Below, in pieces: positions 44,768 to 55,144 of a DNA stretch of 64,000 nt. Every line of letters begins with the position of its first letter. The first letter of the stretch is position 1. The notes beneath the pieces are model-generated. The model did no database searches. It was not told the origin of the DNA and saw only the letters and a program-made list of their open reading frames with translations. Made by a program: the position numbers and the translations under genes. The stretch spans positions 434,001-498,000 of the forward strand of contig JAEBUN010000030.1 in assembly GCA_023014365.1 (NCBI GenBank), in the 5' to 3' direction. The DNA is from Lepiota brunneoincarnata. Taxonomy: Eukaryota; Basidiomycota; Agaricomycetes; Agaricales; Agaricaceae.

Positions 44768-45967
44768 TGAAAAGGTGGAAATGTTCGTGGGTTTTAATAT
44801 AGATAAAGGGCTTGTTCTCACAGCGAAATTCAAGAGGATAGTGTTTTTAGAGGTTAACAAACAGCTGTTGAAGTTATCTTAGCTGTACGGTGCAACAGTG
44901 AAAGGACAATCCCTGTCAATTCAAAGCGCGGGGTCTCTAGTCTCTGGTCTCTGGTCTCTGAACTCTGTTCTCTGTTTCTGTCTCTGTCTCTAGCACTCTG
45001 GAACTCTAAACTCTGGACTCTGTTCTCTGTCTCTGTCTCTGGGTTGGTCGACGACCGAAGAAATCACACTTTAATGACGCACACTAAATAGTCCTCTGAA
45101 ACCATTCTTGATCACAGCTCGCAGACTTGCGTGTGGAAGCAGGGGTGAGACCTCTTGCTTCTCCATGAACAAGTGCGACCATATTTATATTGTTTAGATA
45201 CATATGAGAGATAGTAAATATGAAATAGAAAACAATAAGCTTAATTGTTACACGTACTGCAGAATATTTTGGAAGGTTTGGCAGCATTTCTACCTTGCCC
45301 TGGGTTATGGGTTTTTCTCTGATTGACAAATGGCAATCCAGCCAGACGTGTGCCATGCTCATCTGCATTATTCTGCGTCCATGCGAGCACGTTAAGCCTC
45401 TGGATCAATTATGATTGGAATGTATGGCGTATGGACAATCCCTTGATCCATTGTAATTAATCTCAGTCAGGCAATATGCCAAGGTGCCAGGACCCACAAA
45501 GCACTTGTTAATTATGAGTCTTTGATATGTTTAGGGTTTTGGGCATCGGGTGTCGCCTCCTGAATGTTGGACGTTCCGTTCCGTGGTCCGGTCATCATTA
45601 TTGGGCTCACTATGGGCATAATACACCTGCAACAGCCACTATGTACATTCTTTAGGTTCCAACGAATCCGAGTTCATCAGAAAACTGCTTGTAAGGTCCC
45701 TTGATGCGACCAGAGTATACTTGATAGGCTATGTAGAGTCTGGAATCCCTCTGGAGAGTGTTCTGATAGCTTGGTTCACTAAGCTTAGTGATAATGAGCT
45801 GGTTTGAACACTTCCAAGGCTCGAATATCCTCAGTTCGATTGAACTGGCTACTATGGGACATAGTACCAATCCTCTATAGAGTTCTTTAATGATATAGCC
45901 AATGATTCTATGTAGAGAATTGTTCCAGAGTATGGAATTCATGTATAGGCATGAAATTGGCGTATCA
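44768..45967 (-). mobile_element. Solo LTR of element R in the MULE fusion gene
   Basis: 1200 bp, TGAAAAGG...GCGTATCA on the plus strand, the reverse of the LTR at 28845-30095. Perfect 4 bp duplication CCGT at 44764-44767 and 45968-45971. Removing the LTR and one CCGT rejoins the MULE gene in frame (IP-YTSK). It lacks the 100 bp block with two TAAGCTTA sites that the other copy has and keeps two sites (45236, 45780). Confidence 0.88.
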
Positions 45968-45971
45968 CCGT

Positions 45972-46872
45972 ATACAAGCAAAATCGACCAGGCTTTACGG
46001 CAATCTCTATCTTTGCTCCACCAAATGGTCTTTAACCCAGCTAGTATTCCAAACGATCCTCTATTTCCAGCAAGACAGTATACATATCAGAAGAAGCTTT
46101 CCCCTCAATCAGGCGTTTCTTTCATTGGCTCATTGGATTGTCAGGATGTGGGGATGATTTCAAACTGGATACACTGTGAGGTATGCCACAGTGATGCTTC
46201 ACAGCAGCAATGGTGGATTGCTGGCATTGGATTCTCCCATGCTGTGACACTCCTTATTGCCCATTGACTGCATCAGAGGACAGGCATGGGAAATGTGCCA
46301 TCGGAGAAGCAGATCGAAGAGATTATGGAGCAAGCATGGACTATCCAGGTCAAAAAGGCATCATGGGTGGGGCAAGATGTAGATCAACTCTGCATCCAAA
46401 GCTTGGAAGAGTTAATGTTCAAACAATCATTACATGCTGGACATGCAGGGAATATGCAATGGGGATTCGATTCAGGGGACCATCAACAGATATGGAACCC
46501 ATACTTACTTGTTCCAGGTGACTGGAATCATAGGGATTGGCCAGAAAATGATGATGAGTTGGAGGTAAGTATCTTGATTACTGGGCACGGTTTTTGTTTG
46601 ATCTCACTATCTATTAGCCTAGCAAAGATTATGTAGAGGTGGTATTACCTCCTCCACCCCCTCGTCCCAAGCCAAGGCCAATCTCAAAGGTAGTAATTGT
46701 AACTCCCAGGGACTACAAGAGTAGTGGTGGTGTTGGGAAACGAAAATGCTCTGATCAAGAAGAGATACCCCAGCTATGCTCCTCAGAACACATACAGGAT
46801 ATGAATGTTGAGACTATTCAAGTCCCTCAAGCTACTAGCCAAGCAAGGAGAAGGACCCAAGGAAGGCAGTAA
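45972..46872 (+). pseudogene. MULE fusion gene, C-terminal part
   Basis: The frame continues as YTSKIDQALRQSLSLLHQMV, PARQYTYQKKLSPQSG and HCEVCHSDASQQQWWIAGI. A TGA at 46265-46267 (CGA expected) separates it from SEKQIEEIMEQAWTIQVKKA, HRDWPENDDELE and, after an intron, a Pro-rich basic tail (PPPPPRPKPRPISKVVIV) ending RRRTQGRQ at 46872. The domain is not recognised. Exon order and frame show it belongs to the same gene as 40388-44767. Confidence 0.5.
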
Positions 46873-47486
46873 GCATTTATAATGGGATATTGTAAGGCTA
46901 ATTTTGGATTTGGATAAAAGATGGTGTATTCAAGTAGCTATGTGGCACATATTTTATAAATCCTACACTTCCAAGTTTTGTTTCACTGAGAATCTTGCCT
47001 GCACACAGAATCTGGCCCTCAACACATTTTCATTAGGTTGTAGAGAGGCCAAACGATGCCTCCCACACTATCTCTTATATCCTCTCCTTTCTCTTTCCTA
47101 TATTTCTGCTAATGTAGCAGTGAAAACTTGATGCTTCCCCTTGTTTCATGTTCCCTGGCTCCCAGATACGACTTAGCCTTAGGATCCAGAGTCCTCAAGA
47201 ATATACCTCATGTTGGACTTTGTGTTATCTATGATGTACGAAGGAGTCCTTAGGGCCCCTGTGCTCCTTGATTGACTCAGTGAAATACCCCAGCCCTACT
47301 GAAGGCATACCCCGAGCGCTTGCTCCTCCTTGCAGTCCAGCAAGGAAATGCTGTTTGGGGTATCTTCACCCTCCCTACTTTGCTGTACATTCCTGTCTGT
47401 CTTCTCCTTTTGTCACTGGCGTTCAGCCTAGCAGTGGGGGATTGGTTGCCTCTCCCTGTGTTCCCATTCTTACTGCCAAGGGGCAG
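46873..47486. other. Spacer, no gene recognised
   Basis: Probably the 3' flank of the MULE element. No inverted terminal repeat could be paired by eye with the 39.9-40.4 kb side. Confidence 0.35.
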
Positions 47487-47830
47487 TCATTGCCTTGACC
47501 TTAGGTGAGTGATTAGAGAAAGCCTTAGGAGGGTGCATTTTGCCCTTTCGTGTTCGAGTGCTTCCTTCTGTAGGTTGATGATTTTTAGTGAATTGAATGA
47601 GTCCTTGAGCCACTTCATTGCATGAATGTAGTTGAGCAGCTCCCTTATGCCATCCCCCATCTTGAAGATTCTTGCCAGCTCATGTGTGTTTGCCCTTCCT
47701 ATCTTTCTTGCCATGTTGTCCCTTTCATCTTCGTATGCTGGGCAGTCGAGTATGAAATAGTTCACAATTTCTGGTACCATTCCCCCTAGACTTGTTCCAC
47801 ACCAATTGTGGTAGTCATCTTGACATTGTA
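47487..47830 (-). pseudogene. LINE (non-LTR retrotransposon) 3' ORF fragment
   Basis: IVNYFILDCPAYEDERDNMA with an upstream HNWCG and downstream LNYIHAMKWLKDSF matches the C-terminal zinc-knuckle region of fungal LINE reverse transcriptases (E..HYLLDCP.Y..ER). Only about 100 codons remain; the RT and endonuclease are absent. Confidence 0.55.
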
Positions 47831-48440
47831 GAGGTGGCTACCCGGCTGCTTGCGTAGCTGAGCCAACCATCTCTCCATAATGATCTCAGACAAACCCCAA
47901 CAAACCATTGGTATGACAATTTTCCCAAAAAGGAAACATGTGGCCTTAGATCAAATCATTTCAGATCAGCAATATTTCCCTCCCCCCTCCTGGCTTGTCT
48001 CTCTGTTCTCTACCCCTTGGAAATAAACAGTGAACACTGCCTGTAGAATATGATGGAAGGCAGGACAGTACAAAATGAATGGTAGCTAGTAATCTCCGAT
48101 TTTCTTGTGTTTTCCTTCATTCTCATCCTTGTTCCATCTCCACCTCTTTCTTTAACATTCTTTGTAAAGTTTCTGGAGCATACATGAGCTCCACAGTCCC
48201 TAGAGTATATAAACTGTATGTATTCTGTAGGGACCTCAGTTAACAATGATTTTAACTCACATTTAAAGTCTCCTTCTCTCTTTTTTTCTCTTTCTCTTTC
48301 TCTCTATTTTGCTTTGTTTTGCTTTGTTTTGCCTTGGCTTGACATCTCAGGTATTGGAATTCATTCAGTATACATCTTCTTATTGGCTCACATCATGTCA
48401 AGTCCACACGTTGAGCGGTTTTATTGTAATCAGTTGCTTT
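47831..48440. repeat. Spacer with pyrimidine-rich simple repeats
   Basis: CTTTCTCTTT runs and repeated TTTTGCTTTG at about 48268-48335. No gene is seen on either strand. Confidence 0.5.
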
Positions 48441-49980
48441 CTACCTATTTTCACTAAAAGAAAAGCATAAAGTACGCTCTAAAGGTAAACCATCACTATC
48501 AATATAGTGCCCAATCCAGACCCCTAGCTTCTTTCCCAGTGGAGTACTCTGTGGTGCATAGTCCCTTGTTACAAGAAATGCATGTGGTGGAGCCTCAAAA
48601 TGTTTTGTGGCTCCACATTTAGAGTTCTTGCAAACCAAAGTAACTGGGTGTAATTCTACAAAGTTCAGTTGGGAGTAGAGAGCATATAGAACATGATGAC
48701 TTACCAGGGTGGATACCCTTCCCTTCATTGGGTGATTTTCCCTTCCTCTCTATAATTTGCCACCCATCCAATACACAGCAATTCCCACAAGACTGGCTAT
48801 GGGGGTTTCCAAGTGGCCTGTATAAGTCATGAGACCATTTTATCATGCATATTCCAGTCTCTTTCTCCAGGTCTTTGGTCTTCTGGATGACCATGATAAA
48901 GTCAGTACTGGTGCCAAGATCAGGGTCAGCCAAAAAGATGTTGTGAACCATAGCGGGATTTTGGTTCACAAATACCATCTGAACAAAGTTCATCAGGAAC
49001 ATATGGCATGTTGTAGGATGAAAGGCATTATTGACAAATGCCATGGTGAGCCAGAAGTGACTTTGGTTGGCAGTCAGAGTTGAATCATTATTTATGTGAC
49101 TATCGGACTTACTTTTTTACAAAATTGTATATTTGGGCCCTAGGTTCATTGTTTATGAAAGGACTACCGCATGAGATAATGAACAACAAGGAACGGTCAT
49201 CCCATGTCAATTGTTCAAGTACCAGGGCTGGGAAGATAGCATTTAAAAACTGTAGTAGTTGTTTAGATCAAATGGTAGGCTATATGATTACTGTATTCAC
49301 TTCGGCAGGTTCAGCAGCAGCGGGTTTAGGGGTGGCTTGAACCCAGAAGCCACCAGTAGGAGTCGCATGTGTAGAAACAAGGGTTATGAAGCGGTGATAC
49401 TCAGACAGCCTTTGGGGTAGCTCAGCCATCTGGGCTTGGAACGCCTCAATAGTAGCTGTGGTACTAAAATCAAATATGATTTCAATGAGGCCAAGTTTAC
49501 CACCAAATGGAGCTCCAGGAAAATAAGTCTTGATATGCCCATGAATGAGCCGAGATATACAAGCCGCCAGATCAGAGCCAGATAGCCGGAAAACCAGGAT
49601 ACATAAGTTATCCTGGGTTATGACTGGGAGTCGAGACTGGGTAGCCATAGCTGATGGCATGTAGAAAGGTCTTTCTAGCTTTGAAAAGGGCTGTAGCCAG
49701 TGTTATTAGACAATATGGATAGAAAGGGGTTAGAAAACTCACTTGGTATGGGCGAGTTTTGTTATCACCTGATGTCCAGCAATGTGGGCAAGTAAAGTCT
49801 CCCAGTGACAAGACATCATTGGGAGCACCAGTAAGACAGCGATTGCAAATACTTCGGTGGCATCTGCAAATATAGAGGTAGCTACCCTCAGTGCACCAGC
49901 TGCAGAACTAATGAACAGTTAGTGAGATTGAGTGAGAATAATAGGATATAAGGACTTACTCCATTCCCTAGCTGCTCGTC
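48441..49980 (-). CDS. Unknown gene with N-terminal RING/PHD-like zinc finger, 5' end lost
   Basis: The first visible exon (SYLDEQLGNG) abuts the LTR copy C. After an intron comes CSWCTEG...CRCHRSICNRC...CPHCW, an eight-ligand zinc-finger pattern of RING/PHD type. Further exons read PFGGKLGLIEIIFDFSTTAT and, in 49.04-48.62 kb, AFVNNAFHPTTCHMFLMNF, LADPDLGTSTDFIMVIQKTK and WSHDLYRPLGNPHSQ. The last part changes frame near 48.73 kb. I do not recognise the body of the protein. Before the inversion this gene would have stood next to the TET/JBP-like fragment, transcribed away from it. Confidence 0.4.
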
Positions 49981-49992
49981 AAGATATGACGG

Positions 49993-51859
49993 TGTTGCAC
50001 CGCAAAATCATTTCATTTGTGAAATCACTAGCTAATAAAGTAACTAACTCTCCGTGACTGAATAATATCAGTATATGGCCATGGTCAGACACTGGGTGCG
50101 AGAGATTTAGAATACTATCTAAAATATGTGAAGGCGGACATCTCAGAAACAGAACCAGAACACCCAGACAAGTAAAAGTGATGTTAACTAACTTATGGGT
50201 GACAAGGCTATGGAAGAATGACTCTGGTATGAATGTACCCGAGCATTGTATCCGATACCATGTTAACTAAGATATTAGTTAAGATACTCATGACTGCACA
50301 AAAAGACCCATTTCTTCGCCTCTGCCTTAGAAAGCGGACGAGTCGCAACACCTATGTCATCTGGATGGTACCTAGTCATAATAACAGGTCCGGGAGTGAA
50401 TCTTGACAAAAGAATGTAGGGATTAGCTGAATGCCCTGACAAGAATGTCCCCTTGAAACGGTTCTGATGATATTGAAACCTAAGGGATCGAATGGGGGTA
50501 TCCCCGAGGGTACTCAGGGAAGGATGCCCCCTCATAGAAACAAAGAGAGATCAGAAATGATGAACTTGAAAATGAAGATTGATAAGAATAGAATAAGCTA
50601 ATTAATTCTAGTGTTAGTCTACTACCTGAAGACTATGGAAGTGGACTTTAGAACATTAGGGTTGAAAAGCTCAGGTGTGGAGAGTCTGAGAATAAAATAA
50701 AAACCAATAGATAAACGTTAGTGAGGAAACTTGCTAACCCGGCTGGCTGTGATATAAATAGCCAGGCACCTAGGGAGCAAGTCCCTGAGAGCAAATTGAT
50801 GTCGCTGATATCGGAACTCCTAGAATGATGCTCCTAAATGATGAGGAGACAATAAAATGATGAAGCTGAAGGCTTGTTTCAGGTATACCCATAAGTTAAT
50901 TGTATATTGTTATAAAAACTCATCTGTAAATTACATGGGAGGAAGAAACCGCTTGCCTATTTCCCCCCCCTGATTGTATGGTCAATTAGGATAGGAATAT
51001 AAAGCAATTTTACGCGATTTTCTTCGGTCATAAGACCACCAGAGACTTAAAGAGTTATACTCTTTAAAACCAGACCCTTTGAAACAATTGAGATATTGAC
51101 AGACCCTTCTGCTTGACTCGAGAACTGAATACGAGTTGCTACGCCTCTTCGGTTCTTAAGTAGAAAAGTTCACTAACTTCCATTTCTTTGGGTTCCTCTT
51201 AGAGGCCTTGCCTCAGAAGTATACCATTGAATTGTAGAGCTGTTTAATTGAGAAGCGAACATAGTACGCTAGGGCCCGTTGAAAATGCTGTCCACTAGGT
51301 CTATCTAGTTTAAAGATACTTACTGCAGGAGCTCGCTAGAAGCCTGTCTTGCTGAGTAGTATAAAAGTTTTATTGCCTTGTTCAGAAGCTGTAGTGCGCT
51401 AGGGCCCGTTAGATAATGCCGTCCGCTAGGCCTACTAGCTTAAAGACACTTACTGCAGGAGCTTGTCAAAAGCCTGTCTCGCTGGGTAGTGTAAATTTAC
51501 AGTATTGTCAAGAGAAAAGGATGTAGTACGCTAGGGCCCGTTAGAACACGTTGTCTGCTAGGTCTACGGAGGTTCACTGATTGCGAAAGCTTGCGTTTTG
51601 CCTGACTTATCGAATCGTGAAGATATTAGTTAACATATTATATAGCAACGACCGTCAAAAGTTCCCATTGTATTCAGATAGAACAACTGTCTGTCTAGTT
51701 GGAGACTAAGAGAATAACGTACCAAAACCCTAAAAACACTAGAATTGAATATATTTCTGGAGATCTGTGACAACCTCTCCCCCACGAACTTATAAAGTCG
51801 GAATTAGCGAACCTGTTAACGAACTTCGTTTTCAATCTCGTAAAGTAATCCGCATTTCA
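49993..51859 (-). mobile_element. 1.87 kb LTR-like element, copy C (inversion breakpoint)
   Basis: 1867 bp, nearly identical to copy A in inverted orientation. Flanks in LTR orientation are CTGA (pol side) and CCGT (unknown-gene side). It interrupts the pol gene of element R between KFL and SKQPIVV; the latter is found at 22505 next to copy A. No matching duplication exists at its own two ends, only across to copy A. Confidence 0.75.
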
Positions 51860-51862
51860 TCA

Positions 51863-52405
51863 GGAATTTGGGGTTCCTGGTCAGGAAACAGCGCTGAATC
51901 ACATCTTTCAGCTCCTGCTGCGCTTTCCGTTCATTTTCTCCCCATTCAAACTCTTGTCCCTTCTTAAGCTTTTCGTATAGAGGTGCAGCAATGGCTATGA
52001 ACTTCGGGATATGATTCCTGCAGCGCATAGCTGTTCCTAGAAAACCCCTTAGCTCTGAGACATTCTCGCAATCCCCCCATCTTAAAATTTTTCCAATGGT
52101 GTCTGTGGCGGGCAACCATCCTTTATAGGAGCATTCAAAACCCACTATGGTGATTTCATCAGCGCAGATAGTCGTTTTGGGCTCAGAGAAGGTTCCCCCT
52201 ACATATTTCATCCTCTGTAGAATCCTATTGACTGTCTGCATGTGTTCCCATACAAATCGTCAGATTCCTGGGTTCTTTTTCAATGTCTCTTCAGTGCCAT
52301 CTGGCAACTCATATCTGGTTTTCAGTCCCCTGATAGGTACATCATCTATGTATGGCATTGTGTATTCTGGTATCTCACTGGCTAGGATCGCTGTTACATC
52401 CTCAT
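51863..52405 (-). pseudogene. Element R RT, C-terminal part
   Basis: Continues directly from the other side of the chromovirus: DVTAILASEIPEYTMPYIDD, with YIDD as the catalytic Y-x-D-D box, then KTTICADEITIVGFECSYKG, ELRGFLGTAMRCRNHI and RCFLTRNPKFL. A TGA (complement of 52260-52262) stands between NPGI and RFVWEH, where RR is expected. The frame stops at LTR copy C. Confidence 0.85.
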
Positions 52406-52791
52406 TGTTATCAGAAACCACATCAGAAGGACAGTTATTTTTAGTTCACATTCCCATGTCACTATGAAACTATCAGTAGTGTACATCAGAAGGACTATTC
52501 TTAGTATACGCCTCATGCTCTCTTATCTCTGACTCATAGTTACCCCGGTCTGGATTATTATAGTAGGAGTACAGCCACACTTAGAAGTATATAAGGATAC
52601 AGTACAATACCTTGTATCCTTATCTTAGTGTTATACAGTTCTTGCCTCCTATACCTCTTTGCCCCTAAACCGGCTGGACTATAGTGCTCCGTCGTCTCTA
52701 AGTCACGTCTAGTAGGACAAGACCAAGTCTGTATAGACATCTTGCCACGAACGCCGTGCTACTCAAGAGCAAACCCCTAACCCGGGTAACA
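52406..52791 (+). repeat. Chromovirus 5' LTR
   Basis: TGTTATCAGAAACC...CCCGGGTAACA. The inverted ends TGTTA/TAACA are intact. Confidence 0.92.
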
Positions 52792-53219
52792 AAACACTAA
52801 GATACTTTGCTGCTTATCCTCTGCTCGCCCTCTACTCTGCTCTGCTTTGTCGACGTACTGAACGCATCGAGGTACTCTGGTCGTTCAAAACGACGTACGA
52901 AAGAAAACCGCCTCTCTGTGTAGCCATCGCTACGTCCCTCAACCTCTCCCCGCCAGACGACCTGGCTTACCTACTCATCTTCGTCTTCACCTCTACCGCC
53001 ACCCTCATCGCCTATCGAATCATCACCTTAGAACTCAAACGTATCACGTGCCCCTGTCACTGTTGCGTCGTCAGATCGTGGAATCTATACTCAGGGATAT
53101 CCATAATCGCCACCCAATTCTTCATACTTCTAGCGATAATCGATCGCTAGACAAATATCACCACGCCTCCAAAGAAATTCTCGGCCCGAGAATCCCCATC
53201 ACCTCCCCCTCCTCCCAAA

Positions 53220-54968
53220 TTGAGAAACAGAATCTCAGGATCAGGAACCCAAAACCCAGATCCCAGGAGAAATCTTATCCCCACTCAAACACCATCCCCA
53301 TTCTATCCTCCATCTCCGTTCGACTCACCCACTCCAAGTACATCAACACGTACAAGAACAAGTTTTGCTGACAAACTAGCAGAACGACAAAGACTACAAC
53401 ACGAAAAAGAATTAAAAGAACACTACGAACAAGAAGAAAAGAAACGCAAGCAAGCCGAAGAATATCACGCTAAAGTAGATCCATTAAACGACTACGAACT
53501 CCAAAGACTTAAGAACGCCCTCAAACAACCAAGAGGACTTTCCGCATCAGAAGAAAACTTACTCACGCGCCACAAATACGCCGTAAATCAGGGAAAAACT
53601 CCCCAAACAGACAACGACTCCGACGTCTATATAACCGACGACAACCAATCAGATCCCGATCCACAACCACCCGCATTACCTGCACCAACCGTACCCTTAG
53701 CCCTACCGGCTCCACCTTCCCGACCAACACAACCTCCATCACCACCACCACCGCCGCCACCCGGACAATTACAAATAATGGCCGCCGCAGCTACCCCAAA
53801 GGAGTTAGGACTCCTCAAACCCATCGCCTTCGATGGAACTAGAAGACTATTCGAAGATTGGATCTTCCAATGTGAAGTTTACGTGCTCGCTAATGCGACC
53901 ACCTACAACACCGACCTCGCTAGAACTCTATTTGTCCTTTCGACAATGCAATCAGGAGATGCCCGAGCATGGGCTAGACAATACCTCCATGAGAGAAATG
54001 CCCAAACCCCACAGGGACAACCCATAGTCATGGAATCATGGGACAACTTCACCGCCCGACTTAGGGCTGACTTCACTCCAGCGGACAAACATGCGTACGC
54101 ACATACCAGACTCCAAACCTTGCATCAAGCAGGCAAGCCGATGACCGAGTTCAATGCTCAATTCAAAGAACTCGTCCGACAATCCGGACTAAACGAAGAT
54201 CGCACTTTGATCGATCTATACCGCAAGGCAATCGACCGCCGCATTGCCATGAAAATCGACGAATCAGAAAATCCTCCAACAACTATCACCGCTTGGTACA
54301 CCTGAGCAAACAAACTCGACGACAATTTCCGCCGAATTAACGCCCTGTACGGCACCCCCAGAAACACGTTTCCCCAAAGAAACCAGTACCAACCCAACCG
54401 AGGATCAAGTCGCCCAAACAACAACGTGCCCTACGCACAATTCTACCAAAGGAGCAACACTCCACGATTTACCCCACGCGACCCACATGCCATGGAAGTA
54501 GACCATGTCGCTATAGAAGAAGGATTCGAAGATCCTTATCCCGAAATCCCACAACCGGATTACACTGAAGAAAACTCCGCACAAGAACCGTTGGAGTTAG
54601 ATGCCGTTGTCACCGGACAACAAATGAAATCATACCAAAACCAGGAATGCTTCCGATGTGGAGCCAAAGACCATTGGGTCAGCAAATGCCCTCAACCACC
54701 ACCAGCTAGACGCTTCCCAGGAATGCGCACCAATCCCCCTCGCCCTGCGAGAAACCCCAACCATCCCGTCCCTGGACAACAAAACATTCGTCCTGGATTC
54801 CCAAACCGGAACACCCAACAATCACCGCAACGCAAGTATTCCCTTGCCGTCGCAGAAGTCGCATCACAGATGCGCCAAATGGTCGACGACCTCGATCCAG
54901 AACTCCAACAAGAACTCCACTCCGCGCTAGCCGAGGATCCGGAGATGCGTCCATTCCAGGATTTTTAA
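53220..54968 (+). pseudogene. Chromovirus gag with one nonsense codon
   Basis: Capsid precursor. The N-terminus is Pro/Ser-rich, followed by a charged coiled-coil-like stretch (RLQHEKELKEHYEQEEKKRK), a Pro-run and the capsid-like core (LKPIAFDGTRRLFEDWIFQ, SWDNFTARLRADFTPADKHA). A TGA at 54303-54305 falls between TAWYT and ANKLDDNFRRINALYG, after which the same frame stays open to 54968. A CCHC zinc knuckle (CFRCGAKDHWVSKC) lies at about 54650-54690. The TGA could be a CpG mutation of CGA or a read-through site. The position well before the knuckle favours mutation. Confidence 0.82.
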
Positions 54969-55144
54969 AAAGGAACGCTGTCAACAGATGTGCCCCTGCA
55001 CGTTCCAGAACTCAGAAGGACATTTCGTACTCTCACTCCCAGAAGGACATTTTCTCGATAAACTCTGTACAATTACGACTATCCCCAAATAAACGATCCC
55101 TTTTCTTACCCATCGAGATTTGGAGTGAACGGACATCAAAACCC

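Noticed and set aside
20633..51859. LTR copies A and C taken as the two LTRs of one retroelement
   Set aside because: They are in inverted orientation and the flanks match crosswise, so they are separate insertions that recombined.
53563..53824. Minus-strand Val/Gly-rich ORFs opposite the chromovirus gag Pro-run
   Set aside because: Complement of CCA/CCG repeats; unlike the antisense genes of element R they have no introns, no domain and no extent.
54303..54305. Programmed read-through of the TGA in chromovirus gag
   Set aside because: It lies before the zinc knuckle in a position where Arg fits, and many other TE genes here show the same CGA-to-TGA change, so mutation is simpler.
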